Assembly (NCBI RefSeq): GCF_001307805.1
Contig: NZ_CP013862.1
Span: 930,001-994,000 of the forward strand
DNA from: Lentibacillus amyloliquefaciens
Lineage (GTDB): Bacteria; Bacillota; Bacilli; Bacillales; Amphibacillaceae
Direction of reading: 5' to 3'
DNA: 64,000 nt
Part shown: positions 18,124 through 27,806 of the stretch, piece by piece
Position numbering within the stretch: the stretch's first letter is position 1
Layout of the letters: every line of letters begins with the position of its first letter
The notes under the pieces: model-generated
The model's input: the letters and a program-made list of their open reading frames with translations, nothing else
The model's database searches: none
What the model was told of the DNA's origin: nothing
Translations under genes and position numbers: made by a program

Positions 18124-19161
18124 TTATTGAGGATAATCAGTGTTTTTGAAAGCCGAAATATCATCCATTTCCTCACGTTTTGTCCGACTCATTAACTGTT
18201 CAACGACATCTTTAGGTTTTTCATCATTAAAAAGAATTTGATATAAACCTTCAGTAATTGGCATTTCAATTTGCTGTTCATTTGCAAACTGATGGGCCGC
18301 TTTGGTGGTTCTGACACCTTCAACAACCATACCCATTTGTTCCAGGACTTCATCAAGCTTATACCCTTTTCCGAGCATGTTGCCGGCCCGCCAATTACGG
18401 CTATGCGGACTGGTGCATGTCACAATCAAATCACCTGCACCCGGCAAGCCCAAAAAGGTCAATGGGCTGGCTCCGAGTGATGCTCCCAATCGGGTTATTT
18501 CAGCCAATCCTCTTGTAATAAGTGCGGATTTTGCATTGTCGCCATAGCCTAAACCATCGGAGATACCTGCTCCCAGGGCAATGATATTTTTTAATGCGCC
18601 GCCCAATTCGATGCCTATCATGTCAGTGCTGGTATATACACGGAATGATTCGTTGATGAACAAATCCTGGGCAAATTCAGCATTGCTGCTCGTTACAGAA
18701 GAAACCGTCACCGTCGTAGGCAGCCGTTTGCCGACTTCTTCAGCATGGCTTGGTCCGGATAATACGGTGATGTCTTCATAATCGTAATTGTCCATTTCTT
18801 CACTGATAACCTGGGAGATCCGTTTTAATGATCCGGGCTCAATTCCTTTTGATGCATGGATAATAACAGGGGTATGCTTAAGTACCTTATTCAGATCATT
18901 ACATACTTCCCTAATCGCTTTAGTAGGTATGACCATAATGATAGCTGATACATCATCAATGGCATTTTCCAATTCATGATAAGCTGTAATTTGTTTGGGA
19001 ATATCGGCATCAAGATATTTTTTATTCCTGTTAGTGGCATTCATTTCGTTCGCCTGTTCTTTACGGTGCGTCCAAAACCTGACGTCGTGCCCATTATCAG
19101 CCAATACAATACTTAATGCCGTACCCCAGCTGCCAGCCCCTAATACTGCTACTTTACTCAA
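18124..19161 (-). CDS. gpsA: Glycerol-3-phosphate dehydrogenase [NAD(P)+]
   Basis: Reduces dihydroxyacetone phosphate to sn-glycerol-3-phosphate for phospholipid synthesis. The N-terminal Rossmann motif is GAGSWGTALS (8-17). The catalytic Lys is in GALKNIIALGAGISDGLG, and GLPGAGDLIVTC is the family signature. At 345 residues it is complete. It follows der by about 30 bases, as in Bacillus subtilis, and is probably co-transcribed with it. Confidence 0.95.
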   Translation of the reverse strand: MSKVAVLGAGSWGTALSIVLADNGHDVRFWTHRKEQANEMNATNRNKKYLDADIPKQITAYHELENAIDDVSAIIMVIPTKAIREVCNDLNKVLKHTPVIIHASKGIEPGSLKRISQVISEEMDNYDYEDITVLSGPSHAEEVGKRLPTTVTVSSVTSSNAEFAQDLFINESFRVYTSTDMIGIELGGALKNIIALGAGISDGLGYGDNAKSALITRGLAEITRLGASLGASPLTFLGLPGAGDLIVTCTSPHSRNWRAGNMLGKGYKLDEVLEQMGMVVEGVRTTKAAHQFANEQQIEMPITEGLYQILFNDEKPKDVVEQLMSRTKREEMDDISAFKNTDYPQ

Positions 19162-19191
19162 GGATAGTCCTCCTTCATCACGTATTTGATA

Positions 19192-20502
19192 CTATTGACG
19201 TTTTCTAGCAAATATCTTAATTGGCGTTCCTGTAAAACCAAATGCATCTCTTATTCGATTTTCTAAAAATCGTCTGTATGAAAAATGCATTAAATCAGGA
19301 TCATTAACAAACACAACAAAACTTGGCGGTTTAACAGCTACTTGTGTTGCATATAACACTTTCAGCCGTTTGCCCTTCAAAGTCGGTGTCGGATTCATTG
19401 CCAGTGCATCCATAATGACATCATTCAATACATTTGTTGGAACACGCTTTGAATGGTTTTCACTAGCGGTTTTAATGGCAGGTGTTAAAGTATGCATCCG
19501 CTTTTTCGTTTTTGCAGACAGAAAAACAATCGGTGCATAATCCAAATATTGAAATTGCTTTCGGACCTTATCTTCAAACTCTTTCATTGTTTTTTCATTT
19601 GTTTCAACAGTGTCCCATTTATTAACAACAATAATGATGCCTCGTCCGGCTTCATGTGCGTAGCCGGCAATTTTTTTATCTTGTTCTCTTATACCTGTTT
19701 CAGCATCAAGCAAAACTAAAACAACATCTGAACGTTCGATAGCTTTTAAGGCACGGAGTACACTATATTTTTCGGTTGCTTCATAAACTTTGCCGCGTTT
19801 TCGCATACCTGCTGTGTCAATGATGACAAACTCCTGATCGTCTTTGTGCAGATGGGTATCTATAGCGTCCCGTGTCGTGCCTTCCTGCTCACTTACAATG
19901 ACGCGCTCTTCGTTCAGCAAACTGTTCACAAGTGATGACTTCCCTACGTTAGGCCTTCCGATTAAACTGAAATAAATGGTATCTTCGTCCGGTGCTTCAT
20001 CGCTCATTTCCGGAAAATATCCGACAACGGTATCCAATAAATCTCCCAGACCGAGACCATGTGCCCCGGAGATCGGATATGGTTCTCCAAATCCTAATGC
20101 GTAATATTCATAAATGTGTTCACGCATTTCAGGGTTATCTATTTTATTCACTCCAATGACCACTGGCTTGTTGGATTTATATAATATTTTTGCAACTTCT
20201 TCATCAGCTGCTGTAATGCCTTCCCGTCCATTAAGCAAAAATATAATGACATCTGATTCAGCAATGGCTACTTCTGCCTGCTGACGCATTTGAACAAGCA
20301 ACGGTTCGTCACTCATATCAATTCCGCCCGTATCAATGAGATTAAATTCTGCTGTCAGCCACTCAGCTTCAGCATAAATCCGGTCCCGCGTTACACCGGG
20401 TGTATCTTCTACAATTGAAATTCGTTCGCCGACAAGCCGATTAAAAATAGTTGATTTTCCGACATTTGGCCTGCCGACAACTGCTACAACAGATTTCCTC
20501 AT
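19192..20502 (-). CDS. der: Ribosome biogenesis GTPase Der (EngA)
   Basis: Essential GTPase for 50S subunit assembly. Two tandem G domains are visible: [13 protein letters not shown] and NKID in the first; [19 protein letters not shown] and NKWD in the second. A C-terminal KH-like domain (about 350-436) binds rRNA. At 436 residues it equals the Bacillus protein. The upstream intergenic region has been altered by the IS insertion some 270 bases away. Confidence 0.96.
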   Translation of the reverse strand: MRKSVVAVVGRPNVGKSTIFNRLVGERISIVEDTPGVTRDRIYAEAEWLTAEFNLIDTGGIDMSDEPLLVQMRQQAEVAIAESDVIIFLLNGREGITAADEEVAKILYKSNKPVVIGVNKIDNPEMREHIYEYYALGFGEPYPISGAHGLGLGDLLDTVVGYFPEMSDEAPDEDTIYFSLIGRPNVGKSSLVNSLLNEERVIVSEQEGTTRDAIDTHLHKDDQEFVIIDTAGMRKRGKVYEATEKYSVLRALKAIERSDVVLVLLDAETGIREQDKKIAGYAHEAGRGIIIVVNKWDTVETNEKTMKEFEDKVRKQFQYLDYAPIVFLSAKTKKRMHTLTPAIKTASENHSKRVPTNVLNDVIMDALAMNPTPTLKGKRLKVLYATQVAVKPPSFVVFVNDPDLMHFSYRRFLENRIRDAFGFTGTPIKIFARKRQ

Positions 20503-20718
20503 GAAAGGAACATCCTTTCTGCTTCTCTATAGTTTACATGTGCAATTACACTGTTTCAGCTTTTACTAATTCTAGCAAAAGAACTGTATATCCACAATTC
20601 TTATTATGCCTTCTTTCGGAAAAACAATTTGATTTATGATTGATTTTTGCAGCTTTCCCTGAGAATTTTATAGTCACAAATGGTTCAGTAAATCCTAAAA
20701 AAGAAAGAAAAGCAATTC

Positions 20719-22455
20719 TCATAATAACAATGATTTCGCTGCGTGGCGAGCCTTTTCCTTGGCAGAAATCAAAAAAGAGGCTGGGACATAACTAGCCAAA
20801 AATGACTTAAAAAAGGTTCCAATCATCAGTTTTTGATGGTTGGAACCTTTTTGATTTAAATGGTTGTTATCATCTAAGGTAGGATTTGTCTTTTGGGCGG
20901 TGTACTTTCTCAAGTTCACCGCCATGAATGCAAATCCTAATTCATTTTTCACTTTCTCCTGCCCCCTGACTGAGAAACGCGGGAAACGCAAATTAGCCTT
21001 CAGAAATCCGAAGACTGGCTCCACATCGATTTTACGTCGCCCGTAAACTTCGCCAGTTTCTTCTTCCGAAAGCTGTTGTCTTGTGTAGGCTTTTTGGCTT
21101 TCCCACTTCGCGTTATAATAAATTTTCCGGTTATTCCCTTCCTTCGCTTTGGTGCATTGGGAACGCAGTGGGCACCCTGAACAGTCCTCACACTCGTAAA
21201 CTCTGAAGGTCCGTGTATAGCCGTACCGGTCTGTTCGTTGGGATAGGTAACGGAATGTTACTTTTTGGTCATTCGGGCAGATAAAATAATCGTTTTCCGT
21301 GTTATATTCCCAATTGGCGGAATGGAAAGGGTTATTTCTGTATTTCTTTTTCTTTTCTTTCCGGTATTGGTTGTATGTAATCAGGGGCGTGCGTTCCCGG
21401 TTCTCGAGGACGTCTTCGTAATTTTGTTCACTGCCATAACCTGCGTCAGCCACAATATACTTAGGCAGCTCAAAGTAACCTTCCTCAATATGATCCAGGA
21501 AAGGAACGAAAGTACGTGTGTCCGTCGGGTTTGGGAATACATCGTAAGCGAGCGCGTATTGACCCTCTGTCGCAAGCTGCACATTATAACCTGCTTTCAG
21601 CTGGCCGTTCCTCATATGGTCATCTTTCATGCGCATAAACGTGGCATCATGGTCTGTCTTGGAGTAACTGTTGCGTTCCCCGAAAATTTTCATGTCCTGC
21701 TTATATTTCTGTTTGCGCACGACAAAGTCCCTGAACCGTTTGCGGTATTGTTTCGGTGCTTTACGTTCGGAACGAAGCTGTTTCCGTTCGCTTCCTTTTT
21801 CACGTGCCTCAATCTCTTTGTCATACGCTTCGACTTTCTCATCCAGTTTCTCAGCTATTTGCCTGAGTTCATCGGTGGATAATTCGTCCTCGCTTTCCCG
21901 TTCAATCTCCGGGATAATTTCGTTTTCCAGCAATTCATCATACATTTGATTAGACTTCTCCACCAATTTGGCGCTGTGTTTCTCTATCGCTTTCCGCCAA
22001 ACAAATGTGTATTTATTGGCATTCGCTTCAATCTTGGTCCCATCGATGAAAATCGCTTCTTCATCAATCTGTTTTTCCTGTACAAGCTGGCAGCGGAATT
22101 GGACGAAGCATTGACGCAATAACTCTTTAACCTCTGGATGCACACGAAATCGATTGATGGTGCGATACGTTGGTTCATATCCCTGAGCCAGCCACATCAT
22201 ACGGACACTGTCATGTAGTAATCCTTCGATCTTTCTGCCGGAGAAAACAGATTGCGTGTAAGCACATAAAATAATCTTCATCATCATGCGCGGATGATAA
22301 GCTGGGTAGCCTGTTTCGCGCCGGAAACCTGTGAAGGCATCATCCGGGATAGTTTCCACGACGTCATTGACGGCATAGGCAATATCATTTTCCTCTATTT
22401 TTATTTCTAAATCTAAAGGCAAAACCACTTGATTCATGTTATAATGTTTAAACAT
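20719..22455 (-). CDS. IS1182-family transposase
   Basis: A 578-residue DDE transposase. The N-terminal domain carries the IS1182 signature HPRMMMKIILCAYTQSVFSG; DDE candidates lie in FIDGTKIEANAN, VADAGYGSEQNY and the RRKIDVEPVFGFLKANL region. A Cys cluster (CEDCSGCPLRSQC) is normal for the family. ATG 22455 has GGAGGG upstream. The frame has no stop inside the element: it reads through the left terminal inverted repeat (encoding VPASF) and ends at TGA 20719, about 17 codons into flanking DNA, so the last residues are host-derived. No internal frameshift is seen, so it may be active. Confidence 0.9.
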   Translation of the reverse strand: MFKHYNMNQVVLPLDLEIKIEENDIAYAVNDVVETIPDDAFTGFRRETGYPAYHPRMMMKIILCAYTQSVFSGRKIEGLLHDSVRMMWLAQGYEPTYRTINRFRVHPEVKELLRQCFVQFRCQLVQEKQIDEEAIFIDGTKIEANANKYTFVWRKAIEKHSAKLVEKSNQMYDELLENEIIPEIERESEDELSTDELRQIAEKLDEKVEAYDKEIEAREKGSERKQLRSERKAPKQYRKRFRDFVVRKQKYKQDMKIFGERNSYSKTDHDATFMRMKDDHMRNGQLKAGYNVQLATEGQYALAYDVFPNPTDTRTFVPFLDHIEEGYFELPKYIVADAGYGSEQNYEDVLENRERTPLITYNQYRKEKKKKYRNNPFHSANWEYNTENDYFICPNDQKVTFRYLSQRTDRYGYTRTFRVYECEDCSGCPLRSQCTKAKEGNNRKIYYNAKWESQKAYTRQQLSEEETGEVYGRRKIDVEPVFGFLKANLRFPRFSVRGQEKVKNELGFAFMAVNLRKYTAQKTNPTLDDNNHLNQKGSNHQKLMIGTFFKSFLASYVPASFLISAKEKARHAAKSLLL

Positions 22456-22619
22456 AAGGATCCCTCCGATGGTTATTGTGTGGTTACTTTAATTTTATCA
22501 GAGGCGATCCTTTTTGTTTACTAAAAATTAACGATAATATAAAAAAAACGTGGTACATTACCTAATCGATAAGTACCACGCTTTTTCAATTTTACTGGGT
22601 TTTGTCCCAGCCTCTTTTT
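20772..22619 (-). mobile_element. IS1182-family insertion sequence (about 1.85 kb)
   Basis: Ends are inverted repeats with the core AAAAAGAGGCTGGGACA followed by (T/A)AAC; they lie at 20772 onward and, in reverse complement, at 22619 downward. Inside each end is a strong hairpin: 20811-20851 (AAAAGGTTCC arms) and 22549-22580 (CGTGGTAC arms), the second followed by eight T on the minus strand. The right end lies 8 bases after the ypfD stop, so this hairpin probably serves as the ypfD terminator now. No clear target duplication was found. Confidence 0.85.
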
Positions 22620-22626
22620 CATAATA

Positions 22627-23757
22627 TTACTTATATTTATCCAATTCATCGCCAATGAAGTCTCCCAGCTGAAACCCTGACTGGTCGTCATCTTTTTCAT
22701 ATTGCTTCACTTCTGAAGCTTCCTGATCCTGTTCCAGCTCTTTAATACTGAGAGAAATCCGCTCTTCCTGTTCGTTAACATCCAGTACTTTCACTTGGAT
22801 CTCCTGATCTACTTCAAGCACTTCCTGCGGTGTCCCAATATGCCGGTTGGCAATTTGTGAGATATGAACCAGGCCTTCGACTCCCGGGAGCACTTCAACG
22901 AATGCACCGAAGTTCACGAGACGTTTAACAGTCCCTTTTAGCACATCGCCTCGTGAAACACGTTCTTCAATATCTGCCCAAGGGCCCGGTAATGTTTTCT
23001 TTCGGGACAGAGAGATTCGTTCATTATCTCTATCAATGGAAAGTACTTCTACATTGATGGTATCTCCTTTAGCTACAACGTCAGAAGCTTTCTCCACATG
23101 TTCATGTGCAAGCTGTGAAATATGGACAAGTCCATCAATGCCACCAAGATCAACAAATACACCGAAGTTAGTCAGGCGCTGCACTGTGCCTTCAAGTACT
23201 TGGCCTTCTTCAAGTGATTCCAGCACTTCTTGTTTTTGGGCATTCAATTCATCCTGTACAACATCTTTATGTGATAATATAATACGGTTTTGTTCCTTAT
23301 CCAAGTCAACGATCTTTACAGATAATGAATGATTTATATAATCAGAAAAGTCCTCAACATAATAAGTTTCCACCAGTGAGGCCGGAATAAAGCCGCGGAC
23401 ACCAACATCAGCAACGAGACCGCCCTTGACGATTTCTTTAATTTCAGTCTCGAATACCTCACCGTTTTCGTATTTTTCTTCCAGGTTACCCCATGCTTCT
23501 TCCGCATCTACTGCTTTTTTGGATAAGATGACTTCATCATCATCATCCATTTTTTTAACATACAATTTAAAAGTATCACCTTCCTGAACAACATCGCCAG
23601 CTTTTTCAATGTGCAGGCTTGATAATTCACCAATCGGCACAATACCTTCCGTTTTATAGCCAATATCTACAAGAACTTGCTTGTCTTCCACTTTAATAGC
23701 AGTTCCTGTAACAATATCTCCTATATTTAATTGCGTTAATTCGTTACTGGATTCACT
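22627..23757 (-). CDS. ypfD: S1 RNA-binding domain protein YpfD (ribosomal protein S1 homologue)
   Basis: A 376-residue protein with four S1 domains in series (starting near residues 10, 95, 180 and 265; for example GDIVTGTAIKVEDKQVLVDI and GVEGLVHISQIANRHI). The two C-terminal domains are the most canonical. Bacillus homologues bind RNA but are not essential like Escherichia coli S1. The start is ATG 23757 (MSESSNELTQLN) with AGGAGG upstream; the longer frame includes that site. The coding end is intact despite the IS insertion just after the stop. Confidence 0.92.
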   Translation of the reverse strand, partial: SESSNELTQLNIGDIVTGTAIKVEDKQVLVDIGYKTEGIVPIGELSSLHIEKAGDVVQEGDTFKLYVKKMDDDDEVILSKKAVDAEEAWGNLEEKYENGEVFETEIKEIVKGGLVADVGVRGFIPASLVETYYVEDFSDYINHSLSVKIVDLDKEQNRIILSHKDVVQDELNAQKQEVLESLEEGQVLEGTVQRLTNFGVFVDLGGIDGLVHISQLAHEHVEKASDVVAKGDTINVEVLSIDRDNERISLSRKKTLPGPWADIEERVSRGDVLKGTVKRLVNFGAFVEVLPGVEGLVHISQIANRHIGTPQEVLEVDQEIQVKVLDVNEQEERISLSIKELEQDQEASEVKQYEKDDDQSGFQLGDFIGDELDKYK

Positions 23758-23829
23758 CATACCATTAGCCCTCCTTAAAATACGTACCAACACAAAATTA
23801 CTCTTTTTTATAACTTCTAATATTTATAA

Positions 23830-24435
23830 TTATTTGTCAAGCGAAGCATGCTGAGAATTATAATTTTCAAGCAAAATTCTGATTTCGTTCATAATTCCTT
23901 CAGCTGCTTCCTTGGCTGATGCTTTTCGAGCACGATAAGATTCCATATCCATTGGCTCTCCGTAAATAACGGTTAGACGGCTACCGGGTTTATATGGCCC
24001 GATAATTGCACATGGCACAATCGCTGCATTGGAACGCAATGCGAAAAAACCTGCACCTGCCAAAGGTTTGCCAAGCTCACTGGTTTTGCTGCGTGTCCCT
24101 TCCGGAAATAGTCCGAGTGTATTGCCGCCTTCCAGAATATTCAATCCTTTCCGCAGTGCATTCCTATCCCGCATCCCTCTTTTTACGGGAAATGCACGAA
24201 TACCTGTCAATAGCCTGCCTAATAATGGTTTATCAAACAGTTCCCCTTTAGCCATAAAATAAATATCCCGTGGGGAAGTTATCCCGACAACCGGCGGATC
24301 CAAATTTGAAATATGATTTGAACATATAATAACCGGACCGTGTTTTGGCACGTTTTCTTTGCCGATAACGCGTATGCGATAAAGCGGATAAAAAATCAAT
24401 GAAACAGCTGATTTGGCCACTTTATAAAGACTCAT
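23830..24435 (-). CDS. plsC: 1-acyl-sn-glycerol-3-phosphate acyltransferase
   Basis: Second acylation step of phosphatidic acid synthesis at the membrane. Its 201 residues have the catalytic HX4D in [10 protein letters not shown], the substrate-binding [13 protein letters not shown] and the [11 protein letters not shown] block. It overlaps the cmk stop by four bases (ATGA), so the two are translationally coupled, an arrangement shared with Bacillus subtilis. The sequence is intact. Confidence 0.92.
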   Translation of the reverse strand: MSLYKVAKSAVSLIFYPLYRIRVIGKENVPKHGPVIICSNHISNLDPPVVGITSPRDIYFMAKGELFDKPLLGRLLTGIRAFPVKRGMRDRNALRKGLNILEGGNTLGLFPEGTRSKTSELGKPLAGAGFFALRSNAAIVPCAIIGPYKPGSRLTVIYGEPMDMESYRARKASAKEAAEGIMNEIRILLENYNSQHASLDK

Positions 24436-25136
24436 GATTTCTCCCCTTTATCAGGCAGAACTTTTGCAGCTGCTTTCAGGATAGCTTCTTTCACTTCATC
24501 AATTGACAGGTTTGTTGTATCTAATTCGATCGCATCATCAGCCTTAATTAATGGTGCAGCTTCACGCTTTGAGTCAATTTGGTCTCTTTGTTCAATCTCC
24601 TGCTTTATTTTTTCAATGTCCACTGAAAAACCTTTTTGAAGCATTTCCTCATATCGGCGTTTTGCCCGCTCCTCAACAGATGCTTTTAAAAATATTTTAA
24701 GCTCTGCATCAGGGATGACATGGGTGCCAATATCCCGTCCATCCATAACGACTCCGCGTTTTCGGGCGAGTTCCTGCTGTCTTTTCACCATTTCCAGGCG
24801 TACTTCCGGATGTTTTGCTGCATGCGAAACATTATTCGTTACCTTCTCAGTACGGATGTCATGTGTAACATCTTCCCCGTCAACCAGCACATGTTGCTGT
24901 TCTTTCCCTTGAATAAGTTCAATAGATGTATCGGCCAGCACATCCGCAAGTTTGTCTTCGTCTTCCAATGAAACTTGTTTATTCAATGCTTTATATGTCA
25001 ATGCACGATACATTGCTCCCGTATCAATATAAATAAAGGACAGTTCTTTTGCGACCATTTTGGAAACGGTGCTTTTCCCGGCAGCCGCAGGGCCGTCGAT
25101 TGCTACTCTGATTTCATTTTTTTGCATGGCTGTCAT
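24432..25136 (-). CDS. cmk: Cytidylate kinase
   Basis: Phosphorylates CMP and dCMP with ATP. The P-loop is GPAAAGKST (14-22), followed by [16 protein letters not shown] and [17 protein letters not shown] 25136 is chosen with AGAGGAATTG upstream. At 234 residues it is slightly longer than the Bacillus enzyme because of a C-terminal tail (LPDKGEKS). It heads cmk-plsC. The gene after ypeB in Bacillus subtilis (ypfA) is not recognisable here in intact form. Confidence 0.94.
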   Translation of the reverse strand: MTAMQKNEIRVAIDGPAAAGKSTVSKMVAKELSFIYIDTGAMYRALTYKALNKQVSLEDEDKLADVLADTSIELIQGKEQQHVLVDGEDVTHDIRTEKVTNNVSHAAKHPEVRLEMVKRQQELARKRGVVMDGRDIGTHVIPDAELKIFLKASVEERAKRRYEEMLQKGFSVDIEKIKQEIEQRDQIDSKREAAPLIKADDAIELDTTNLSIDEVKEAILKAAAKVLPDKGEKS

Positions 25137-25145
25137 CAATTCCTC

Positions 25146-25346
25146 TCAATCCCGCCACTTACAATCAAGAACGATAAACTTATTTTTTCGAAGGTTTGTT
25201 CTATGTAATAGCTTCACTAAAAGCATAACATAAATACTTAAAAAAGTTCTACTCATACAAATGCTGTTTTCAAAACAATAGCGAATAATTGTATAACCAG
25301 TTTTAGAATTGTTATATTCCATTGTAAGCAAGGTACCTATTTTCAT
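25146..25346 (-). CDS. Short ORF, possibly a degenerate YpfA/MotI remnant
   Basis: A 66-residue frame with an AGAGGTG ribosome site five bases before ATG. The first ten residues (MKIGTLLTME) resemble the N-terminus of the c-di-GMP-binding PilZ protein YpfA/MotI, which sits at this place between ypeB and cmk in Bacillus subtilis. The remainder shows no PilZ motif (no RxxxR or DxSxxG) and looks non-conserved. It may be a decayed gene or a chance frame; the gene ends 10 bases before cmk. Confidence 0.25.
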   Translation of the reverse strand: MKIGTLLTMEYNNSKTGYTIIRYCFENSICMSRTFLSIYVMLLVKLLHRTNLRKNKFIVLDCKWRD

Positions 25347-25392
25347 GCAAACACCTCTAACACAAGACTTTATTCCTGTTATGTCAAAAAAA

Positions 25393-25422
25393 TCAAAAAA
25401 GGGGAAGATCTAAAATCTTCCC
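25393..25422 (-). terminator. Terminator after ypeB
   Basis: GGGAAGAT and ATCTTCCC form a stem with a five-base loop, followed by CTTTTTTGATTTTTTT on the minus strand. Confidence 0.85.
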
Positions 25423-25456
25423 GCATAAGTGGGTGAACAACCTCTTTAAGACACGC

Positions 25457-26800
25457 TTAAGAATTGGAGGCGTAGTTAATTTCAGTACCACCCAGCTTTT
25501 CCACTTTTTCCTCAGTTCCGTCCATAGCATTTATGAAAATTCGATATGTCTCGTTATCAAGAACACCGAGAAATTCATACACGAGCACTTCTTCACCGAC
25601 ATCGTTATCAATAACCGCCATATAATCTTCGTTAATTTCCACATCCGGATTCACTTTCTCTTTGGCTTCTTCAATGGAGAGCTCCGGCTCAGGGATTTCC
25701 CTTTCTTTATGGTTCATAAAATAGTTTCTCGCTGTTAAGCCGAGCAGTTCGCTGTTGTCCAAAGCCACTTTCATTTCAATGGCATCGGAGTAAATCCGAA
25801 CACCATCCTGATTATAAAGAAATGAATAGACACCGACATTGTCATATTGGTTGCTTGTTAAAACTTCCATATCCTCAAAGTTAAATTGTTTAAGATAATC
25901 TTTCGCTTTTTCCAGTCCCTTATTCAAACTGATGTTCTGTTTTTGTACATCACGATTGACGAGCAGTGTCAGTGGATGCCCCCCTTGTTTCGTTATGTCC
26001 AGATAACCATTTTTATTATCGTTTTGATACGAGATACTATATATTGGAACGTCGGCACCATCACCGGTTTCAGTAACATTTAAATCACCTTTATTGTCCA
26101 TGCTGAGCAATTGGCGACCTTTTTCAGCGGCTTCTTCCTGACTGATTTTTTGTCCAGGCAGATTCTGATATTCATGTTCTTCTGAAGATGTTCCGGTAAG
26201 TGCGGAATCTGCATTGCTTTCAGCGTATCCTTCAACTTTTTTCTCAACTGTTTTAAATCCGTCAACAATCGTATTATCAGATTGTTCATCTTGCTGAGCT
26301 AAAGCTAATTGCACATCCATCCAGCGTAAATTTTCATCCAGTACTGTATGCTGAACTTGCCTCAACTCATCTTTCAATTCACCGGATTGTTCATATAAAT
26401 TTTTCAATGTTTTTATTTCTTGATCATTCAGGGGCTCATTCTGCAAATCCCTGACAGCTGTTTTGTATGTGAAATCGCCTATATTTGAAAGAAATTCCTC
26501 TGTTTTATTAAAGGGCATTAATGTGAGCGGGAGCTGTCCAACATCTGAGACTGCTTCAGAAGTCAATCTCCATATCTCAACCATTTGCGGTGAAAGACTT
26601 TCTCTTGAATTCATGGCTAATGCTGTGCCGATTTTGTCATGCATTAGATCCATATGATATGAAAGTTCATGAAAAGCGCGCTGATAATTGTTTTCAGCCT
26701 GTATCAATACAGCATTTTTCTCCTGATGCTCCTGATAGCCCCAAAACCCGACACCGGCAATACCAAGTGTGAGCACGCCGACTAATATCCATCTGAGCAT
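25457..26800 (-). CDS. ypeB: Germination protein YpeB
   Basis: Forespore-expressed spore protein that, in Bacillus, is required with the cortex-lytic enzyme SleB. It has 447 residues with an N-terminal membrane segment (LVGVLTLGIAGVGFWGY) and a conserved extracytoplasmic part (NNYQRAFHELSYHMD, LPLTLMPFNKTEEFL), then C-terminal PepSY-like repeats (about 225-440). The start is ATG 26800, eight bases after AAGGAG. It follows sleB by about 15 bases, the usual sleB-ypeB operon. The sequence is intact although its partner sleB is frameshifted here. Confidence 0.94.
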   Translation of the reverse strand: MLRWILVGVLTLGIAGVGFWGYQEHQEKNAVLIQAENNYQRAFHELSYHMDLMHDKIGTALAMNSRESLSPQMVEIWRLTSEAVSDVGQLPLTLMPFNKTEEFLSNIGDFTYKTAVRDLQNEPLNDQEIKTLKNLYEQSGELKDELRQVQHTVLDENLRWMDVQLALAQQDEQSDNTIVDGFKTVEKKVEGYAESNADSALTGTSSEEHEYQNLPGQKISQEEAAEKGRQLLSMDNKGDLNVTETGDGADVPIYSISYQNDNKNGYLDITKQGGHPLTLLVNRDVQKQNISLNKGLEKAKDYLKQFNFEDMEVLTSNQYDNVGVYSFLYNQDGVRIYSDAIEMKVALDNSELLGLTARNYFMNHKEREIPEPELSIEEAKEKVNPDVEINEDYMAVIDNDVGEEVLVYEFLGVLDNETYRIFINAMDGTEEKVEKLGGTEINYASNS

Positions 26801-26815
26801 TTGCATCACTCCTTC

Positions 26816-27657
26816 CTATTTGGCAAATATATGTTTTCCGATTTTTTTAATTTGCGGCCTGGACCAGATCCAGTCTGATGTTGCTGTTTCCGGGTTAAAA
26901 TAGTAGGTAGCATTACCGCTGGGATCCCACCCGTTGATGGCATCCATTACCGCTTTTTTGGACGTTTCATTTGGTGTCAGCCAAATCTGTCCATCAGCTA
27001 CTGCGGTAAATGCTCGCGGTTCAAAAACAACACCCGAAACCGAATTGGGAAATGTCGCACTTTCAACCCGGTTTAAAATAACAGCAGCTACGGCAACCTG
27101 TCCTACATAAGGTTCCCCCTTGCTTCTCCATTTACAGCATTGGACATTAACTGGATATCGTTTTGAGAATACCCTTGGGGGACATTCACTGCGGTTGGCT
27201 CAGCATTTGCATTATTATTTTGATTGTTTGTACCATTATCGGCCGTGCCGGTACTTTGATTTTGTTGCGATTGCTTAGAATTATCGGCGCCGCCATAATG
27301 CGTGAACTCATTTCCCTGATTTATTTGACTGTGCACATAATCTTTATCGTATTCACTTGCTGCTGCCAGTTTCTCTTTTGTTTGTGTTCCTGCCATACCA
27401 TCAATTTCCATTCCAAACTCATACTGAAAATTTCTTAAAGCCCAGTACGTGCCCCATCCAAAAACACCATCAATTGTTCCATTGTAGAAACCGAGATACT
27501 GTAATCTTGCCTGTAGTTCAATAACATCCTCACCAACAGCACCATGCTGAATGACCTGTTCAGTGAAGGCATTAACCGGTTTTGCTGAATCAGTCGTTTG
27601 CAGTCCTATCATCAAAAAACATATAATGATAAAAAGGCACAATTTATTTTTGAACAT
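26816..27657 (-). pseudogene. sleB: Spore cortex-lytic enzyme SleB with a one-base frameshift at 27115-27119
   Basis: Lytic transglycosylase that degrades spore cortex during germination. The N-terminal part has a signal peptide, a peptidoglycan-binding domain (GAVGEDVIELQARLQYLGFY) and an Asn/Gln-rich linker. The first frame stops at 27103 just after the catalytic-domain start NAVNGEARG. The adjacent frame carries the rest: EPYVGQVAVAAVILNRV, INGWDPSGNATYYFNPETAT, ending KKIGKHIFAK at TAG 26816. Adding one G to the G5 run restores 280 residues. ypeB follows directly. The intact downstream half argues for a very recent change or a base-calling error. Confidence 0.88.
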
Positions 27658-27770
27658 GATGTTCCCTCCTGCGCGTGCTTTATCGAAGTATCTGAACCTA
27701 TTTTTTTACGTAATTGACTTTTTATTCATCTTTAATTATCTGACCGTGAAACACTGGTCTTTTGAATAAT

Positions 27771-27806
27771 AAAAAATTCCTTTGCATCGTGTGATACAAA
27801 GGAATT
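27771..27806 (-). terminator. Terminator after prsW
   Basis: AATTCCTTTGTATC pairs with GATGCAAAGGAATT across a four-base loop and is followed by T on the minus strand, touching the prsW stop. Confidence 0.85.

Noticed and set aside
21265..21882. 205-residue plus-strand open frame inside the IS element
   Set aside because: It is antisense to the transposase, has no ribosome site and its composition follows the opposite strand's codons.
20760..22630. Target-site duplication of the IS element
   Set aside because: The A/T runs at both ends belong to the inverted repeats, and the flanks beyond them share no direct repeat.
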